From contig NW_022145604.1 in the NCBI RefSeq assembly GCF_000002235.5, forward strand, positions 33,432,908 through 33,496,907: a DNA stretch of 64,000 nucleotides, given 5' to 3'. Within the stretch, counting starts at the first letter, position 1. The number at the start of each line of letters is the position of its first letter. This document shows positions 1 through 11,774 of the stretch, in pieces. Made by a program: the position numbers and the translations under genes. A model generated the notes under the pieces. It was not told the origin of the DNA, made no database searches, and was given only the letters and a program-made list of their open reading frames with translations. The DNA comes from Strongylocentrotus purpuratus. Taxonomy: Eukaryota; Echinodermata; Echinoidea; Camarodonta; Strongylocentrotidae.

Positions 1-3000
1 CAAAATACAAAGAGGTTGAATTTTGTATTACCATGATCAAAATATTGGGTAAAATACCAATTGCTAAGCTTTAAATCTTTCGTAATTTATCATTCAAAAT
101 ATGCAGAAAGTTTTTGTTATTATGCAGGACATTCTTTGAAAATTAATTTTCTATAAGTTTTATGATTAAATGTACATTATGCATACTACACTAAAAATAC
201 ACTAGATATCAAATATATATTTAGAAGGAAATAAGCTGCAAAATATGCAAAATATCAATTGATGAATATCAATTCATGTAAATAATTCGTAAACACTAAA
301 TAGAAGAATAAAAGAACACTGATAAACTAAGTAAAGTTATACGATATATTGTATAGTGATAAGATTATTTACTAATGAAGATAACTTTAGAATTTCTTTC
401 GGTTGCATGATTATTAAAAAGAACAGGGATTTAGTTCTTTCATGCGTGCCATATGTTACACTTAGTGACCGTTATTTAGGATAAGTACAAACATAATTGT
501 GTTAATTATTTCAACATTGTTTTTAGAATGTCTCTCCTCTTCATGTCTGGTCTTTTCGTGGATTTTCTTTATCTTCGTTTTACGAGTATAACATATATAT
601 CAAAAGAAACAGATCTGTAAACAAAAATGTACGTTATTCTCGAAAAGCAAAGTTAGACCGTTTTTTTACCAACATACATTCATACAAAATTCAAAATGTG
701 GTATCCACAATTTTTTTTTTTAAATACATTGTTTTATCAAATATAATTACAAACACTGCGAACTAATGGGCACTACGAGCATGTACGTCGGTGTGAATGT
801 CAAAGATTACTTGAAAATGTGCACAATATAAGCATATACTCTACCCCTAAATACAAAAGAGGTTGGCCTTTATTATCATAATTATAATATTTAATTTAGA
901 AAAATGAGAGATATACATATATAACATTTATAATGGTGTTACTACGACTTCAAACCTTTGTTATTTATTATTCTAACTACGCAGAGAGGTTCTGTTTTTA
1001 TACAGGACAATCTTTGACAATTACTTTACTATGAGTTTCATAGATAACTGTACAATATGCATACTATACAGTTAATACTATACTATAGGCATATAAAAAC
1101 AGAAGATATGCAGCAAAGTATGCAGAATATGGGTATCGATATTATTACAAAGCATTACCAATTCATGTAAATAATTCATAAACAATATCTAGCGAATAAT
1201 ATAGAGCATTAACGAATACCACATACTAATCCTTTCAAATTTCATTTTTGTATAATTAACAACACGTAAAGAAGTTCATTATAACTATTACCATTTCCTT
1301 ATCACGCAAAATGAGGCCAATAAACTTCTATAAAGACGCTATTAAACAGACTGTATTGGATATAAATTTATGTATACGCTGAGTTGTTAACTGTTTTACT
1401 TGTCCTTTCTTTCTTGTTTATATTTACACTTCTGATATGTATGCCCTTTTAACCTGGATTTCATTCCGCTACAACAAAACACAACACTATAAAATAATAT
1501 ATTACTTCCTGCATGGTTACATAATTGTTGTTTTTACGCGATGTTAACATATATTGATAAGAACATAACCCATTGAGATACAAGGAAGCATACTAATTAT
1601 ATAATAAACTAAAATAAATGTATACGTTCATTCTATACATCTAGTGTATATATTCAGTGTTTACAAAACAAACTTTCACATGTGCCATAGAAGAACACTG
1701 AAACACTAAGTAAACTTAGACGATGTATTGTATAGTAATACATTTATTTACATAGGAATATAATTTTCGAATTTCTCTCGTTTGAAAAAAATATCGAAAA
1801 AAATGTAGGAATTTATTTCTTTGATACATACATATACCATTGTTTACTGTATATTTTATATAGGTTACATACATTGTACAGCCATATAACAACAAATGTA
1901 CATATATAATTGTGTTAATTATTCAAATACATTATCATGAAACTCGTAATGCTGGTAATTTTCATTTTCCTAAAATCCGTACAAATGTTTACAAAAAATA
2001 CAATTTTTTTTTTCAAAGGATCAGTTTTGTGGAAAACTCCAATTCAACGAATATTTTTTAAACGGTTGTATAAATCCCATCTTTTATCATTGTGTTAAAT
2101 CTCAAAATAAATGACGTCACGTTTCAGCTAATGCACTTTTTAATGCATTCCTCCTCCCCTTCCCTTCTCCTTTCTTTTTCCCCCCTTTTGTATTGGTGTT
2201 TAAGTTTATCTCTGCTTTTCTTTTCTCAACAATACAGTGTATATTTTTTAAGAGGTTGACGTTTATAAGGCTAATTGCCCTTTTTGTTAACCCCACATTC
2301 CCATAAAATTTTGTTTGCTCCTTCCCTTTGTATTTTTGTTGTTATCAATCTTTATCTGTATATCATGTTTTAATGTTTTTATGGAGAATGAAATAAATGA
2401 AATGAAATTATTGTTTTAAGTGTGTCTCTACTATTTATGGATGGCCCTTTGGTGTATTTTGTACATCATTGTTTTACGAGCATAAATATAAAGAAGGAAA
2501 CAAACGAATCTCTCTCAAAAAAGTTCGGTTATTATTTCATAGCAAAATTTGACCCTTTATGACCCACATACGTTCGTAATATTAGCAAGTAAGTCGGTAT
2601 GAACGTCAAAGATAACTTGAAAATGTGCACAATCTAAGCATTTACAAACCTATAAAAACCTATACAAAGACGTTATTAAACAGGATGCGTTGCATATACC
2701 CTCAGGTATGCGTTGATTTGTTCATTTTTTTTATTATTGTTTTTAAAGTGTCTTTCCTCTTCCTCGCTAGTCTTTTTGTGTATTTTCCACATCATCCTTT
2801 TACGATCATTAGTGTACAGAGCAAAAGAAACGGATCCCTAAAAGTCGGTTTCTGTTATTCTCAAATAGCAAAATTAGACCGTTTGTTACCAAATACCTCC
2901 ATGATAATTCCAAAATGTGTTATCCAAAAAATTGAATTCATTACAAAATAAAAATGGTTCATTAAATGTGAATGTCAAATACAACTTGGAAATGTGCTCA

Positions 3001-3050
3001 CTCTAAGGATTTACTCTACCCCCAAATACAAAAGAGGTTGGCCATTTTAA
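1..3050. repeat. AT-rich noncoding block with diverged internal repeats
   Basis: No gene is seen. Several passages recur in diverged form in the same orientation. Bases 118-195 resemble 997-1075; 304-360 resemble 1686-1742; 530-660 resemble 2745-2880 and, more weakly, 2430-2560; 810-870 resemble 2990-3040, sharing the phrase AATACAAAAGAGGTTGG. The spacing differs between pairs (0.9 to 2.2 kb), so this looks like an old, rearranged local duplication rather than a clean tandem array. Short open frames here are not supported by composition or recognisable domains. Confidence 0.5.
2110..2412 (+). mobile_element. Possible 3' end of a LINE
   Basis: A pyrimidine-rich stretch (about 2140-2230) leads into a sequence ending in GAATGAAATAAATGAAATG, which has a polyadenylation-like AATAAA and a short tandem tail. 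This is the usual look of CR1/L2-type LINE 3' ends. No coding part is attached. Confidence 0.3.
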
Positions 3051-4175
3051 TAACTAACATGTATTCACAATATGATATTCACACTTATTTACAATATAAA
3101 GAACGTAAATCGGAAATTCTTAACCTACAAATAAATCAATGAAATAAGGTGAGCTATTAGTAAAGTGTAATATTTTTCATTTGTATGATAAAATGCAAAT
3201 CATATATTGCAAGTCCATAATGATTTGTATTATAAAGCCATGCCATCTAAACTGCGGTTAACGTAGATATTTTAAATTGGTGCACTTAAATTCCAGTTAC
3301 ATATCTAAAGATAGTAGAAGGATCAGAGTTTTGGCAACAATATTTATGCTAAGTTCGTATATACTGTACAAAGTGGACGGTAAACAGGACAGGGGGATAC
3401 AATCCCCGGGTTCGTTACCGTATGTTAGATAACCGAATGAAGATGAGGAAAGTGTAAAAGAAAGAGAAACTAATCTGCCTTTGACTGAATTTTAAATAGT
3501 TCTGCAAAGCGTGTTTTTAAAATTACATTTATATTCTGTTTCTATTTACAAAGTTAATTTAAAGAAACTTGACATTTTTACGTGATTATAGTGTTTCCTC
3601 TTTCCATTTTGTATTTACAATATAATGGTATACTTTCTTCTTATATCCAATTTTTCTACTTTCTGACGTCATTAAGAAAAGTCATACTTATGAAAATTGT
3701 ATATGCATTCACTATATCTATATCTAGAGTAATGTTCATCGTGCACATGTCGATCCTAAGAGTAACTCATATCACCCCATGGTTCAAATTCATTCTAAAT
3801 TGGGGTCAGACATGGCTGTGTGATATTAATCTACTTAAAAGGCCTGGTCTAAGTCAAATCGTCATGCTGATAAAAGATAATGACATCGAAATTCAATATC
3901 TTCTTTCAATTATTGAACTATAGCAGACCATAGACTATTAAACAAAGCATAAATATACATAACAACGAATTGCAAAGTAGGCCATTTTGATATTTTCTTT
4001 TAAATAAAAACATATTTGTATGAATTTTGGCAACGAATGTGAAATAGTGAATGTTTTGTACATTATATACATTAATGAAATTCGAATTCGAACGATAACA
4101 TATTTCGGCATTTTTGTGTAGTATTACACTATTTTGTGAAATAAGAAAGTGATATCACGTGTGAAGACTTTCTAT
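3051..4175. other. Noncoding spacer, nothing recognised
   Basis: AT-rich spacer downstream of the Ig-like gene. A 113-codon plus-strand open frame (3582-3923) has no domain, signal or compositional support and is treated as chance. No AATAAA polyadenylation signal was found on the minus strand just after the Ig-like stop codon. Confidence 0.4.
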
Positions 4176-5064
4176 TTAGTACGTTGAAACAAAGAAGAGA
4201 ATGTATACGCACAGGTATGTGAAGGGCCACAGAGAAGGAAGCATGAATTGCCTACAAGCCCCTGACACTGTATGAGTTTCTACTTGGGTTGTGGGAGTGG
4301 TAATCAATGTAGGTACAGTATTGACAGTCTGTCTTGTGGTTTCTTTGCTGTGTGGCCACTCGAAGTCATTGCACGTTGTTTCACTCACATATGAAGTTAC
4401 ATAATGTGAGCAACAAGAGAAATGAGTGTTATCGGGTAGCAAGAATATACCACTGGTAACTTGGCCATTATCTGTAATATCACCCATGACACCAATCTTC
4501 CGATTATTCTGGTAACATGATAGTGTGGTTGCAACGCTTCGAGAAGTAGCACGGCAGTGTACTTCATAGGTATAGTCACCATTTTCACTTAAAATGATGA
4601 AGCATTTTGCAGATCCGGGGGGAATTTGTACAAAAATTTCCTTCTTTACAGCTTCTTGTCTAACGTTCTCAAAACTATGCCAGACTGCCGTTAATACGTA
4701 CCCATCCCCGTCTAGAGTATCAACGTTATCTATCATTAGATTCACGCAGGGAGAAGTGTCTAAATCTGTGACTGAGGTGGTAAATCTTGGTTCCTGGGAT
4801 GGGCTTTTAAAGCCCTTGACAACAGCTTCCCCATTAATGCAGAATGGAAGAGGATGAGATTTAAATCCAAGCGTATAATGACCGCGGGATGTACTATTGG
4901 GTGGCCATGGGAGATGGAATGGGACCATACCATGTTTACCTGCTAGAAGCGTTACCCGTTCGGTGATATCACTGCCTGTTACAACAACCGAACTTCCAGC
5001 AAGAATGGTGGCCAAAGCAACAATCACCTGCGGGATATGTACGAGGGCCAGGACTGAAGGAAAC
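4176..5064 (-). CDS. Ig-like cell-surface protein, probably GPI-anchored (main exon)
   Basis: The open frame reads a hydrophobic segment (LALVHIPQVIVALATILAG) followed by two immunoglobulin-like stretches. In the first, LMIDNVDTLDGDGYVL has the L-x-I-x-x-V-x-x-x-D-x-G-x-Y pattern of the Ig E-F strands. The usual B- and F-strand cysteines are absent; two other cysteines (in PFCING and SPCVN) might pair instead. A sequon, NST, lies near the start. The second stretch is cysteine-rich (EVHCRA, LSCYQ, FSCCSH, TTCND). A Thr-rich stalk (TTPTTQVETHT) precedes SGA and a hydrophobic end (FTYLCVYILFFVSTY) with no cytoplasmic tail, which fits a GPI-attachment signal. The longest frame opens on GTG, so the true start must be upstream. 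I placed the exon edge at 5064 because that acceptor keeps frame with the exon at 5394-5452; the acceptor's pyrimidine tract is weak. The edge is inference, the domains moderately sure. Confidence 0.65.
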
Positions 5065-5393
5065 CTCTTAACCGATGTTCGACGTTTGGTCTAAATCAAA
5101 AGGGTATGAATTTGAAACAGCACGTTGTTGAAATTTGACATAGTCCTGGAACATCTCATTTAGCTAGGATCTGATATAATGTGAACAAAAATGTACCACT
5201 AGGTCGACACCTTTCCTCACAAAAATAATCTAAATATTCTAGTAGTTTCCTTTCAAAGAAGTCCTCGTGTAAGCTTTGATTTGCACAGATGCAGAACTAT
5301 AATCCATTGTTATCATATGCTCGTTATACTATGTCAAAACTTCAAGAGCAAATTATTTAGAAATGATAAATAGAGGAAATACTTCTGTCTTAC

Positions 5394-5452
5394 CCCGATT
5401 TTCCAAACTGGGTTTGAAGAGGTTCCTTGGGTGGAGACATGGTTTCCGTCAT
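5394..5452 (-). CDS. Putative first coding exon of the Ig-like gene
   Basis: On the minus strand an ATG at 5452-5450 opens the short frame MTETMSPPKEPLQTQFGKSG and runs to a strong donor, GGG|GTAAGA, ending the exon at 5394. It ends with two bases of a codon. An acceptor at 5065-5066 supplies the missing base and continues in frame into FPSVLALVHIPQV of the main exon, which would give a cytosolic-type N-terminus followed by a signal or anchor segment. A TATA-like CTATAAAC lies about 30 bases upstream. The pairing of these two exons is inferred from phase only. Confidence 0.4.
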
Positions 5453-5761
5453 ACAACTTTCGGTGAACGACAGCTGGTGGGTTTATAGGGAAGCTGTTGA
5501 ATTTAATAGTAGAAATAAATAGCTGATGTAAGGAAAGATCAAAATAAGCCCATCAAATTGGGTCCGTATTAGTGTCTACTCAGATGATGATATGTCTTGC
5601 CTATGAAAAAAAGAATCTCTGTACTATACAAATGTATGTATAGATGTTTACAAACGGATGTACATGTACATCGCAGAAAGCCCACACATGGCCAAAGAAA
5701 AATTCCTAGGTTCAAAATATCGACTTCGACAGTACCCTGGGTACCCCCATCAGGTCTTGCT

Positions 5762-5789
5762 TCACTGTTCCCTAGCTTTTGGATCAAGT
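5762..5789 (-). CDS. Probable last exon of the ankyrin-repeat gene
   Basis: After a polypyrimidine-like acceptor (TTACCTACCTAG on the minus strand), the frame left by the exon at 6281-6348 (two bases, AG) is completed by A and reads RLDPKAREQ to a TGA at 5764-5762. The phase match supports a short C-terminal exon. It is small, so chance cannot be excluded; cDNA would decide. Confidence 0.4.
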
Positions 5790-5959
5790 CTAGGTAGGTA
5801 ACAAATCAGAAAGTGTTTTAATCCTGCTAATGTGGTGTCAAACATAAATGTCATACATAAATACGCATGAAGACATTTAAATTACCTAACTTATTGAAAC
5901 TAAAGAAGCCATAACCAAAAGAGAATCATTATTACGTATGATTATTATTTTGTCATCAA

Positions 5960-6090
5960 TCACCAAAATATATCCATGTTTTGTATAATATTTTTGTTCT
6001 TTGTCTGAGCCTTTATTTTACATGTGAGCAAACAAAACATCCATGTTGAATGACATTGGACAAATAAATACATTGAATTGAATTGAATTT
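5960..6090 (+). mobile_element. LINE 3' end with (GAATT)n tail
   Basis: The sequence ends GACAAATAAATACATTGAA and then repeats TTGAA/GAATT units. AATAAA just before a short tandem tail is typical of CR1/L2-like LINE 3' ends. Only the tail portion is recognisable. Confidence 0.4.
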
Positions 6091-6280
6091 GCGTACATAA
6101 TGCTTTTATTTTCATAAACGATTATTCATATATATTATGAAGAATATACAAAATGATTCTGAATATTCAATACACATGACAAACCAGTCGTTATTAATGG
6201 TGAAACATATGCACCAAATACATCTCGTTCAACAAATAATAAATTGTGCTCATATAAAAGAAACGGAAAGTGACTTGTAC

Positions 6281-6348
6281 CTGTCAAACTTCACTGATGT
6301 TTCTTTGATTGGTAGGTCATTTCCAGCATTCCTCGGTGAAGAAGGTTC
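6281..6348 (-). CDS. Internal exon of the ankyrin-repeat gene
   Basis: A 68-base stretch between an acceptor (TTCCTCGTCAG) and a donor (GACAG|GTACAAGT) on the minus strand has exactly one open frame, EPSSPRNAGNDLPIKETS and on to KFD. That frame starts at phase 0, which is what a splice from the donor at 6865-6864 (ATGAGA|GTGAGT) in the large ankyrin exon requires. It would extend the ankyrin protein past the stop at 6851, which then lies in retained intron. The two other frames contain stops. Confidence 0.55.
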
Positions 6349-6865
6349 CTGACGAGGAAAATCAATTGCATCATATAAAATGTGAAATTAGAGTGCTGTG
6401 AAAGGATAATAATTAAGAAGACCTAATGCCGATAATTAGTTTAGGTTAGCACGGATGCTCTAGGAGGAATTAGATGAAACAACGAGTAAGACATACTTTA
6501 AATTACATGCATAGAATGAACACGTTAGTGTTTCTCACAACATAAATAACTGACCAATGTTTAAATTATTATGGCATGTAATTGTTCATTCTCTATTTTT
6601 ATATTTTGAGTCCTTTTCTCATGCACAGGTATGTTGGAAGCAAATTATATTACGGAATCTTTACCTTAGGGCTATGTACAAAAGGTCATTTATTTTGCTT
6701 TCTACGAATCTTTATTTTTCATCTCTATGTCAGATGACATTGATAATAGTCATAGATATTTGCTTCAAACATAATATGTATTGGCTTTTTTCTTTCCTAT
6801 TCAGAGTTTAAATCAAATATATATGCTTTGTTAAGAAAAAAGTTAAACATTTAATAACCACTCAC

Positions 6866-9047
6866 TCTCATTTCCTTGTTTTCGTCAATTAGTGAGTGAC
6901 ATCTGGATTTCGGTTCTTCAGACGGGTGACTGTCAGTCTCCATGGTTTGTAGAGAGGGTGAATCAAATCCGCTGTATTGCCACGTCTGAGGTCCACGCGG
7001 GGAAGGGTAGTCTGTGTCATTTCTTTTGGTGTCTCTTGTCTTTGTCCCGGTGCACTTAATTGGCTCCATCTGATCTAGCATCGGATCTTGTTCACCTTTG
7101 TCAGGATACTTCAGCTTAGCATGAACTAAAGGGTTGCGTTCTCCATTACCACCTTCTGCAGCGTCAGGGATCAGTCTGGGAAGATTCTTCAAGGAGAGCT
7201 TATTGTCTCCTCTCTTCGAATTATCAGCTTGATTGCAGTCATTCCTATCCGCTGTATCATATACGTGAGATGATAACTGTCCTATACGAGACTGCGTGTC
7301 TGTATCTGTCAGTGATACCGTCATATATCCTCTTGTGATTAGCTTCTGGTGTCCTCCAGGTTCTGGATCTCCTGTTTCTTCCTCATCCGGGTCACCTCTA
7401 GAAGGTGGGATACCTTCTATCGCATGTGGATGGGTTGTGTTTGCTGCTGCTCGGAGCGGCGTCAGACCATCTATGTCCCTCACGTTCATGTCTGCTCCAT
7501 TCAATACAAGGTAATGTACTAAATCCTGATGTCCTTTTTGTGCAGCGGCTTCGAGTGGTGTCCGTCCATTATGATCTTGTTCATTGAAATTAGAGTTGTG
7601 GTTAACGAGAACTTTCACGATATCCATGTTGCCATTGAAACATGCTGCATGAAGAGGAACCTTGCCATATTCATTTCTTTCGTTCACATCATATCCATTG
7701 GAAACAAGGAAGTTTACCACATCGACGTGGTCATACTGTGCTGCGATGTAAAGTGGGGTCAATCCTTCAAAACTGGTACCCTTAGCTCCTTTCCCTAAGA
7801 GAAGTTCGACAACGTCTAAATGGCTGTGTTTGACTGCAGCATGTAATGGCGTCCAACCTCTGCAATCATTCTTGTTCACATCAGATCCTTGCTGAATGAG
7901 ATATTTCATCACTTTCATGGAACCTCTGGTAGCTGCACCATGGAGAGGAATTCTCCCGTCATCATTTTCTTCGTTCACATTAGCACCATTGGATATGACG
8001 AATTTGACGATGTCTAAGTGACCAACATTTGCTGCGGCATAGAGTGGGGTCATACCAGCATATCTGTTTTGATTCGCTTGCTTATACACGAGATATTTGA
8101 CTGCTTCTAGATGACCATTTTGAATGGCAGCGTTGAATGGAGTCAGCCCAGTGTTATCTTTCCTGTTCACATTGGATCCTTGTTGAATGAGATATTCTAT
8201 GATTTTCATGTGGCCTTGAGCAGCAGCACCGTGGAGAGGAATTTTACCTTCATCTCCTTCTTCGTTCATATCAGCGTTACAGGTTATGAATAATTTGACG
8301 ATGTCTAAATGACCAAAATATGCTGCGGCATAGAGTGGGGTCATACCATCATATCTGTTCTGCTCCCATTTTTCAGTCATGAGGTATTGGACGGCATGTA
8401 GATGACCATATTTAACGGCAGCATTGAATGGTGTGCACCCAGTGTTATCTCTCTTGTTCACATCAGATCCGTTTGATTTGAACTTCTCTAAGATGTCAGC
8501 ATAGCCATTTACAGCTGATGTATGAAGAGGAGTCTGACCTAAGTCACACTCGATATTTACGTCCACTCCTTGAAGGATGAAGAAGTCAACAATGTGTTCC
8601 TGTCCTTCATGAGCCGCTGCATGAAGTGGACGGAGTCCATCTTTACTTGGTTTATTTGGGTTTGCTCCATGTGAAATGAGGTCTTTAACACCTTCGAGAT
8701 CACCTTTTAAAGCTGCCTTGTAGAGCGGTGTGTATCCCTCCTCATCCATCTGATCTATGTCAGGGTTGAATAGCAGAGAAGATGAACATTCTTCTAATTT
8801 GACGCACTTAACATCAGCAGATGTGTTGGCATTCAAATGTTCAAGATCGCCGTGTGACAGCTCTTTATTTTCGTCCTCTGTATCTGCATCAGGTCGAAGT
8901 AATCTAGGCGTATTAGACAATACTCTATTTCCTCCATCTGAATGCTCTCTCTGAGCTTCCTTGTGTCCAGTATTCAAAGTACGGGATGTTTGTTGGGGTG
9001 GCATGTTTTGCAGTGATGTGATCAGCGGTACAACGGTTCCCTTGGCC
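6866..9047 (-). CDS. Ankyrin-repeat protein (large exon)
   Basis: The exon encodes about 727 residues. An acidic, low-complexity leader of about 85 residues precedes 14 ankyrin repeats carrying the consensus DG-TPLH-AA-x-GH-x-D-V-x-L-x-x-x-G-A-x-V-N; the last repeat is partial. A disordered, charged tail of about 170 residues follows. Ankyrin stacks bind partner proteins; no enzyme or membrane domain is visible, so the protein is probably a cytoplasmic scaffold. The reading frame is open from 9106 to the TAA at 6851, but the minus strand has a good acceptor (CCTTTTGCTATAG) just before 9047 and a consensus donor (AGA|GTGAGT) after 6866. Both splice in frame to small exons at 10177-10251 and 6281-6348. 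If unspliced at the 3' side the protein would end MRVSGY. An in-exon ATG (MPPQQTSR) is an alternative start. Polyadenylation-type AATAAA occurs on the minus strand at 6711-6716 and 6689-6694, which would suit the unspliced form. Confidence 0.88.
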
Positions 9048-10176
9048 CTATAGCAAAAGGCAAATTGATATTGTTGCACTCGACGTGATATTATGGAATC
9101 TAGCATTTAAACGTATAAACCCTTTCGACAATTGATTTATACTTGTTCAAATTATGTTCTTAGGAAGAGATTGAAATGAAGGCAAAAGCAATAGGATGAT
9201 ATGCCATTGAAAATAGGCAATACATTTCCATGATGTCATTAATGTCTATCACTATCTTCAGGGAAGACGATGGGGTGTCCATTTGTTTTAAAATGGAATG
9301 TAACATGTTAAGTCCATTGCTGCCTACTAATACCTCATTACTTATTTATGTATGTACCTGATTAGATCATAGTTTAAGTCCTCGTGTCTATATCTTTTCA
9401 AAGGAAATTGAAAACGTTCAAGTTAACTCATTGTGTCGATATTGGTACGTGGAATGCATTGTAAGATTTTTAAATAAAATGTAATATCAAAAGATGAAGG
9501 TGAATTCAGTCTCATCATTAGTTAAAAGAACAAAAAAAAAAAAAAAAAAAAATCAAATTTGTTTACCCCAACCACGCCAACAGTTTGTAAGCGTTATGAT
9601 ATCAAACCTAATAGAAAGAGGTTCTGTAAACAAGTTTTCAACTAAGCGGATAATTTTGTAAAATCTAGAATGGAGTCTCATAGGTGGATCATAACAAGTT
9701 TCATCTAGGAGGAGGGCAGAATTGCCAGTAAAATATAAAGGGCTTGGTACTGAAACGGGTAATCGACTGTTGTGCTAAATCTTTACTTCATGTGGAACAC
9801 ATGTGGCATGACATGTTGCAATTATTATCAAAGTATGATAAATGATTACTGATAATGATGGTCCAAATCAAAAGTTTTCATGTCTGATTTCCATGGAGAT
9901 GAAATAAAATGTCAAAGCGGAGATTAATAAATTATGACCAATTTATTTCCTATTCATACAAAATACTTTATCCGATTCAACACCCCCCCCCACACCCACC
10001 ACCACCCCTTCCCCCTCATCTCTCTCTAATCCCTTCCCTCCTTCCATTGTATTCACTTATACACTAGCGATATGCTTGACGCTTGTGTTATCACCCGAAT
10101 AAAGTTAATAATAACAAATATGTCATAATCGAAGCCTACCATTTACTGAATGATGATTGATAAACAAAAGACTTAC
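9048..10176. other. Intron and start of the tandem duplication
   Basis: This is the proposed intron between the small exon at 10177-10251 and the large ankyrin exon. From about 9263 it matches 14298 onward as copy 1 of the ~5 kb tandem duplication. It contains an A-run near 9533-9550 and, at about 9990-10115, a C-rich then T-rich stretch ending GAATAAAGTTAATAATAA that resembles a LINE 3' end. Confidence 0.5.
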
Positions 10177-10251
10177 GGTTTCTGATCCTGAATTCCTTCG
10201 TAAAAATCAGCGCCTTGAGGGAGACTCTGCTCATTTACATGTTGTTGTATC
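10177..10251 (-). CDS. Small upstream exon of the ankyrin-repeat gene
   Basis: A 75-base exon lies between a minus-strand acceptor (TTTGTTCAG|G) and a perfect donor (AACC|GTAAGT). Only one frame is open: IQQHVNEQSLPQGADF, then YEGIQDQK. It leaves two bases (CC) that are completed by the first base of the large ankyrin exon at 9047 to read P-A-K-G-T-V, exactly the frame of the ankyrin protein. The exon begins with one codon-completing base, so the gene must have at least one exon further upstream, or a start at the junction. Its multiple-of-three length makes it skippable and stackable. Confidence 0.6.
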
Positions 10252-10289
10252 CTGAACAAACACAAACAAAACACCTCACAGTTAAAGAT

Positions 10290-10430
10290 GTCATAATTTA
10301 AGGTAAGGTAAGGTATTTATTCATAAACATATCGCAGCCAATGGCTGAATTGCTTGCATAATTTACAGATATTTGATTTTAAAAACATCGTATCAACAAG
10401 GATTTCTCACAGTGTTTTTTTGGAAAATGA
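10290..10430 (-). mobile_element. LINE 3' end, minus strand
   Basis: Read on the minus strand the sequence goes from GGCTGCGATATGTTTATG to AATAAATACC and a short (CCTTA)n tail, the usual arrangement of a CR1-like LINE 3' end. It is duplicated at about 15240-15370 with the tandem unit. It lies just upstream of the small ankyrin exon. Confidence 0.4.
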
Positions 10431-10968
10431 CTGAACTGAGTGAGAACGGAAATGGTGACTCATAATATTATCATTAAATTCCCTCAAAACCTCACTTTAT
10501 CAAAGTCTTTCTGATCAGTCGCGATGTCACCTCGTTATTAAAACTTCAAATATAAAAGTAAAAAATAGAGGCACATATTTCTAATAAACGAAGCCAAACA
10601 AAGCAAGACAATAAATACCGGATTTAATTCATGAATTTACTTAAGAATTTGGAATATCTATAAACGTAGAGAATAGAGATCAATATATAGATACTGCGTG
10701 GATTAAATAAAATACACGTCTCAAAATGTATTGATCATAACGAAATGTAGCAAAATTACCTCATTGAACAGAACCAATACAATCAATATTAGTAGTCGAA
10801 TTAGGCCCCCGAAAACTGATTATCTTGGTTAAATATATGTATTGCGATCGGACTTAACCACCACCCCCCCCCCCCCACGTCAACCAAAGTTTGGATAAAA
10901 GGGTGTCGGAAAAACTGATTTAGCATTACTTCAACGCTTCAAACTTTGCAGATCAAGACGTTCAAATG

Positions 10969-11772
10969 AAGCCCTGATCACACCGAACTAGTTCTCACTA
11001 CGTTCTGGAAAATGTTGACAAACGGGCTCAGACTGTGTGTAAACGGAGTGAGCGTATAAGCAACTATTTACGATCTTTTTTATAACTTCATGAACGGGCT
11101 CAGACTGGCTAGGACGGGAAGGGTGCTGTAAAACTTTGAGCCTGTTCATAATGTTCCACGTCTTCCAACTAGACGGAGTGACGAAGTACTTAAAACGACA
11201 TGGACGTACTAAAAACGGAATTGCCGTTCTTCGACCCTACTTGGAGCATGTTACAACGTGATGTGGTCCAGCATCAATTAGCAAGAACGCGCTGGGTTTG
11301 TATAGCTATGGAACCAGGACGGTATTGCACACGCACGATAGGAGCGCGTTCGAACGCTCTAAGAACGAAATCAGGACGAGGTGAACTGTCTCTGAACGGG
11401 GTGGTTGGGTTATGAACTGGTAAGAACAAGTTGCGAACTAATCAGACTGGGATTTGGACGTTTTGGGAACGAGGTAGAACAAGTTAATAATGGGCTGCTT
11501 GGAAATGTCAAATTTACCCTATCTGAACCCCATCTGAACTTGATATGAACTGACTGTGGACGGGGTACAGACGAGTTAGACGTATTGTGGACTGTTAATG
11601 AACGAACTAGGATCGTGTCATAGACAGTAGTCAAGTCTGAGCCCATCCATGAAGTCCTTAAACAGATCGTAAACAGTTGCTATTACGTTCAACTCCGTCC
11701 GCACACAGTTTGAGCCCGTTTGACAACATTTTCGAGAACGTAGTGAGAACTAGTTTGGTGTGATGGGGGCTT
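10969..11772. mobile_element. Foldback element with GRAC-periodic core, copy 1
   Basis: Long inverted repeats begin AAGCCCTGATCACACC on the left and end GGTGTGATGGGGGCTT on the right; similarity extends at least 150 bases inward (ACTAGTTCTCACTACGTTCT, then AAATGTTG-CAAACGGGCTCA). The core, about 11180-11650, is not random: GAAC or GGAC recurs on the plus strand about every 10-11 bases over long runs. Short open frames inside are treated as a by-product of this periodicity. No transposase is visible. Confidence 0.75.
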
Positions 11773-11774
11773 AA

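Noticed and set aside
2625-3923. 108- and 113-codon plus-strand frames
   Set aside because: AT-rich composition, no domain, and one lies in a diverged repeat; chance is sufficient.
7296-8954. Plus-strand frames opposite the ankyrin gene
   Set aside because: Shadow frames of the ankyrin exon with no domains.
11200-11415. 71-codon open frame kept in the tandem copy at 16152
   Set aside because: It lies in the GRAC-periodic core of a foldback element; conservation reflects recent duplication, not selection.
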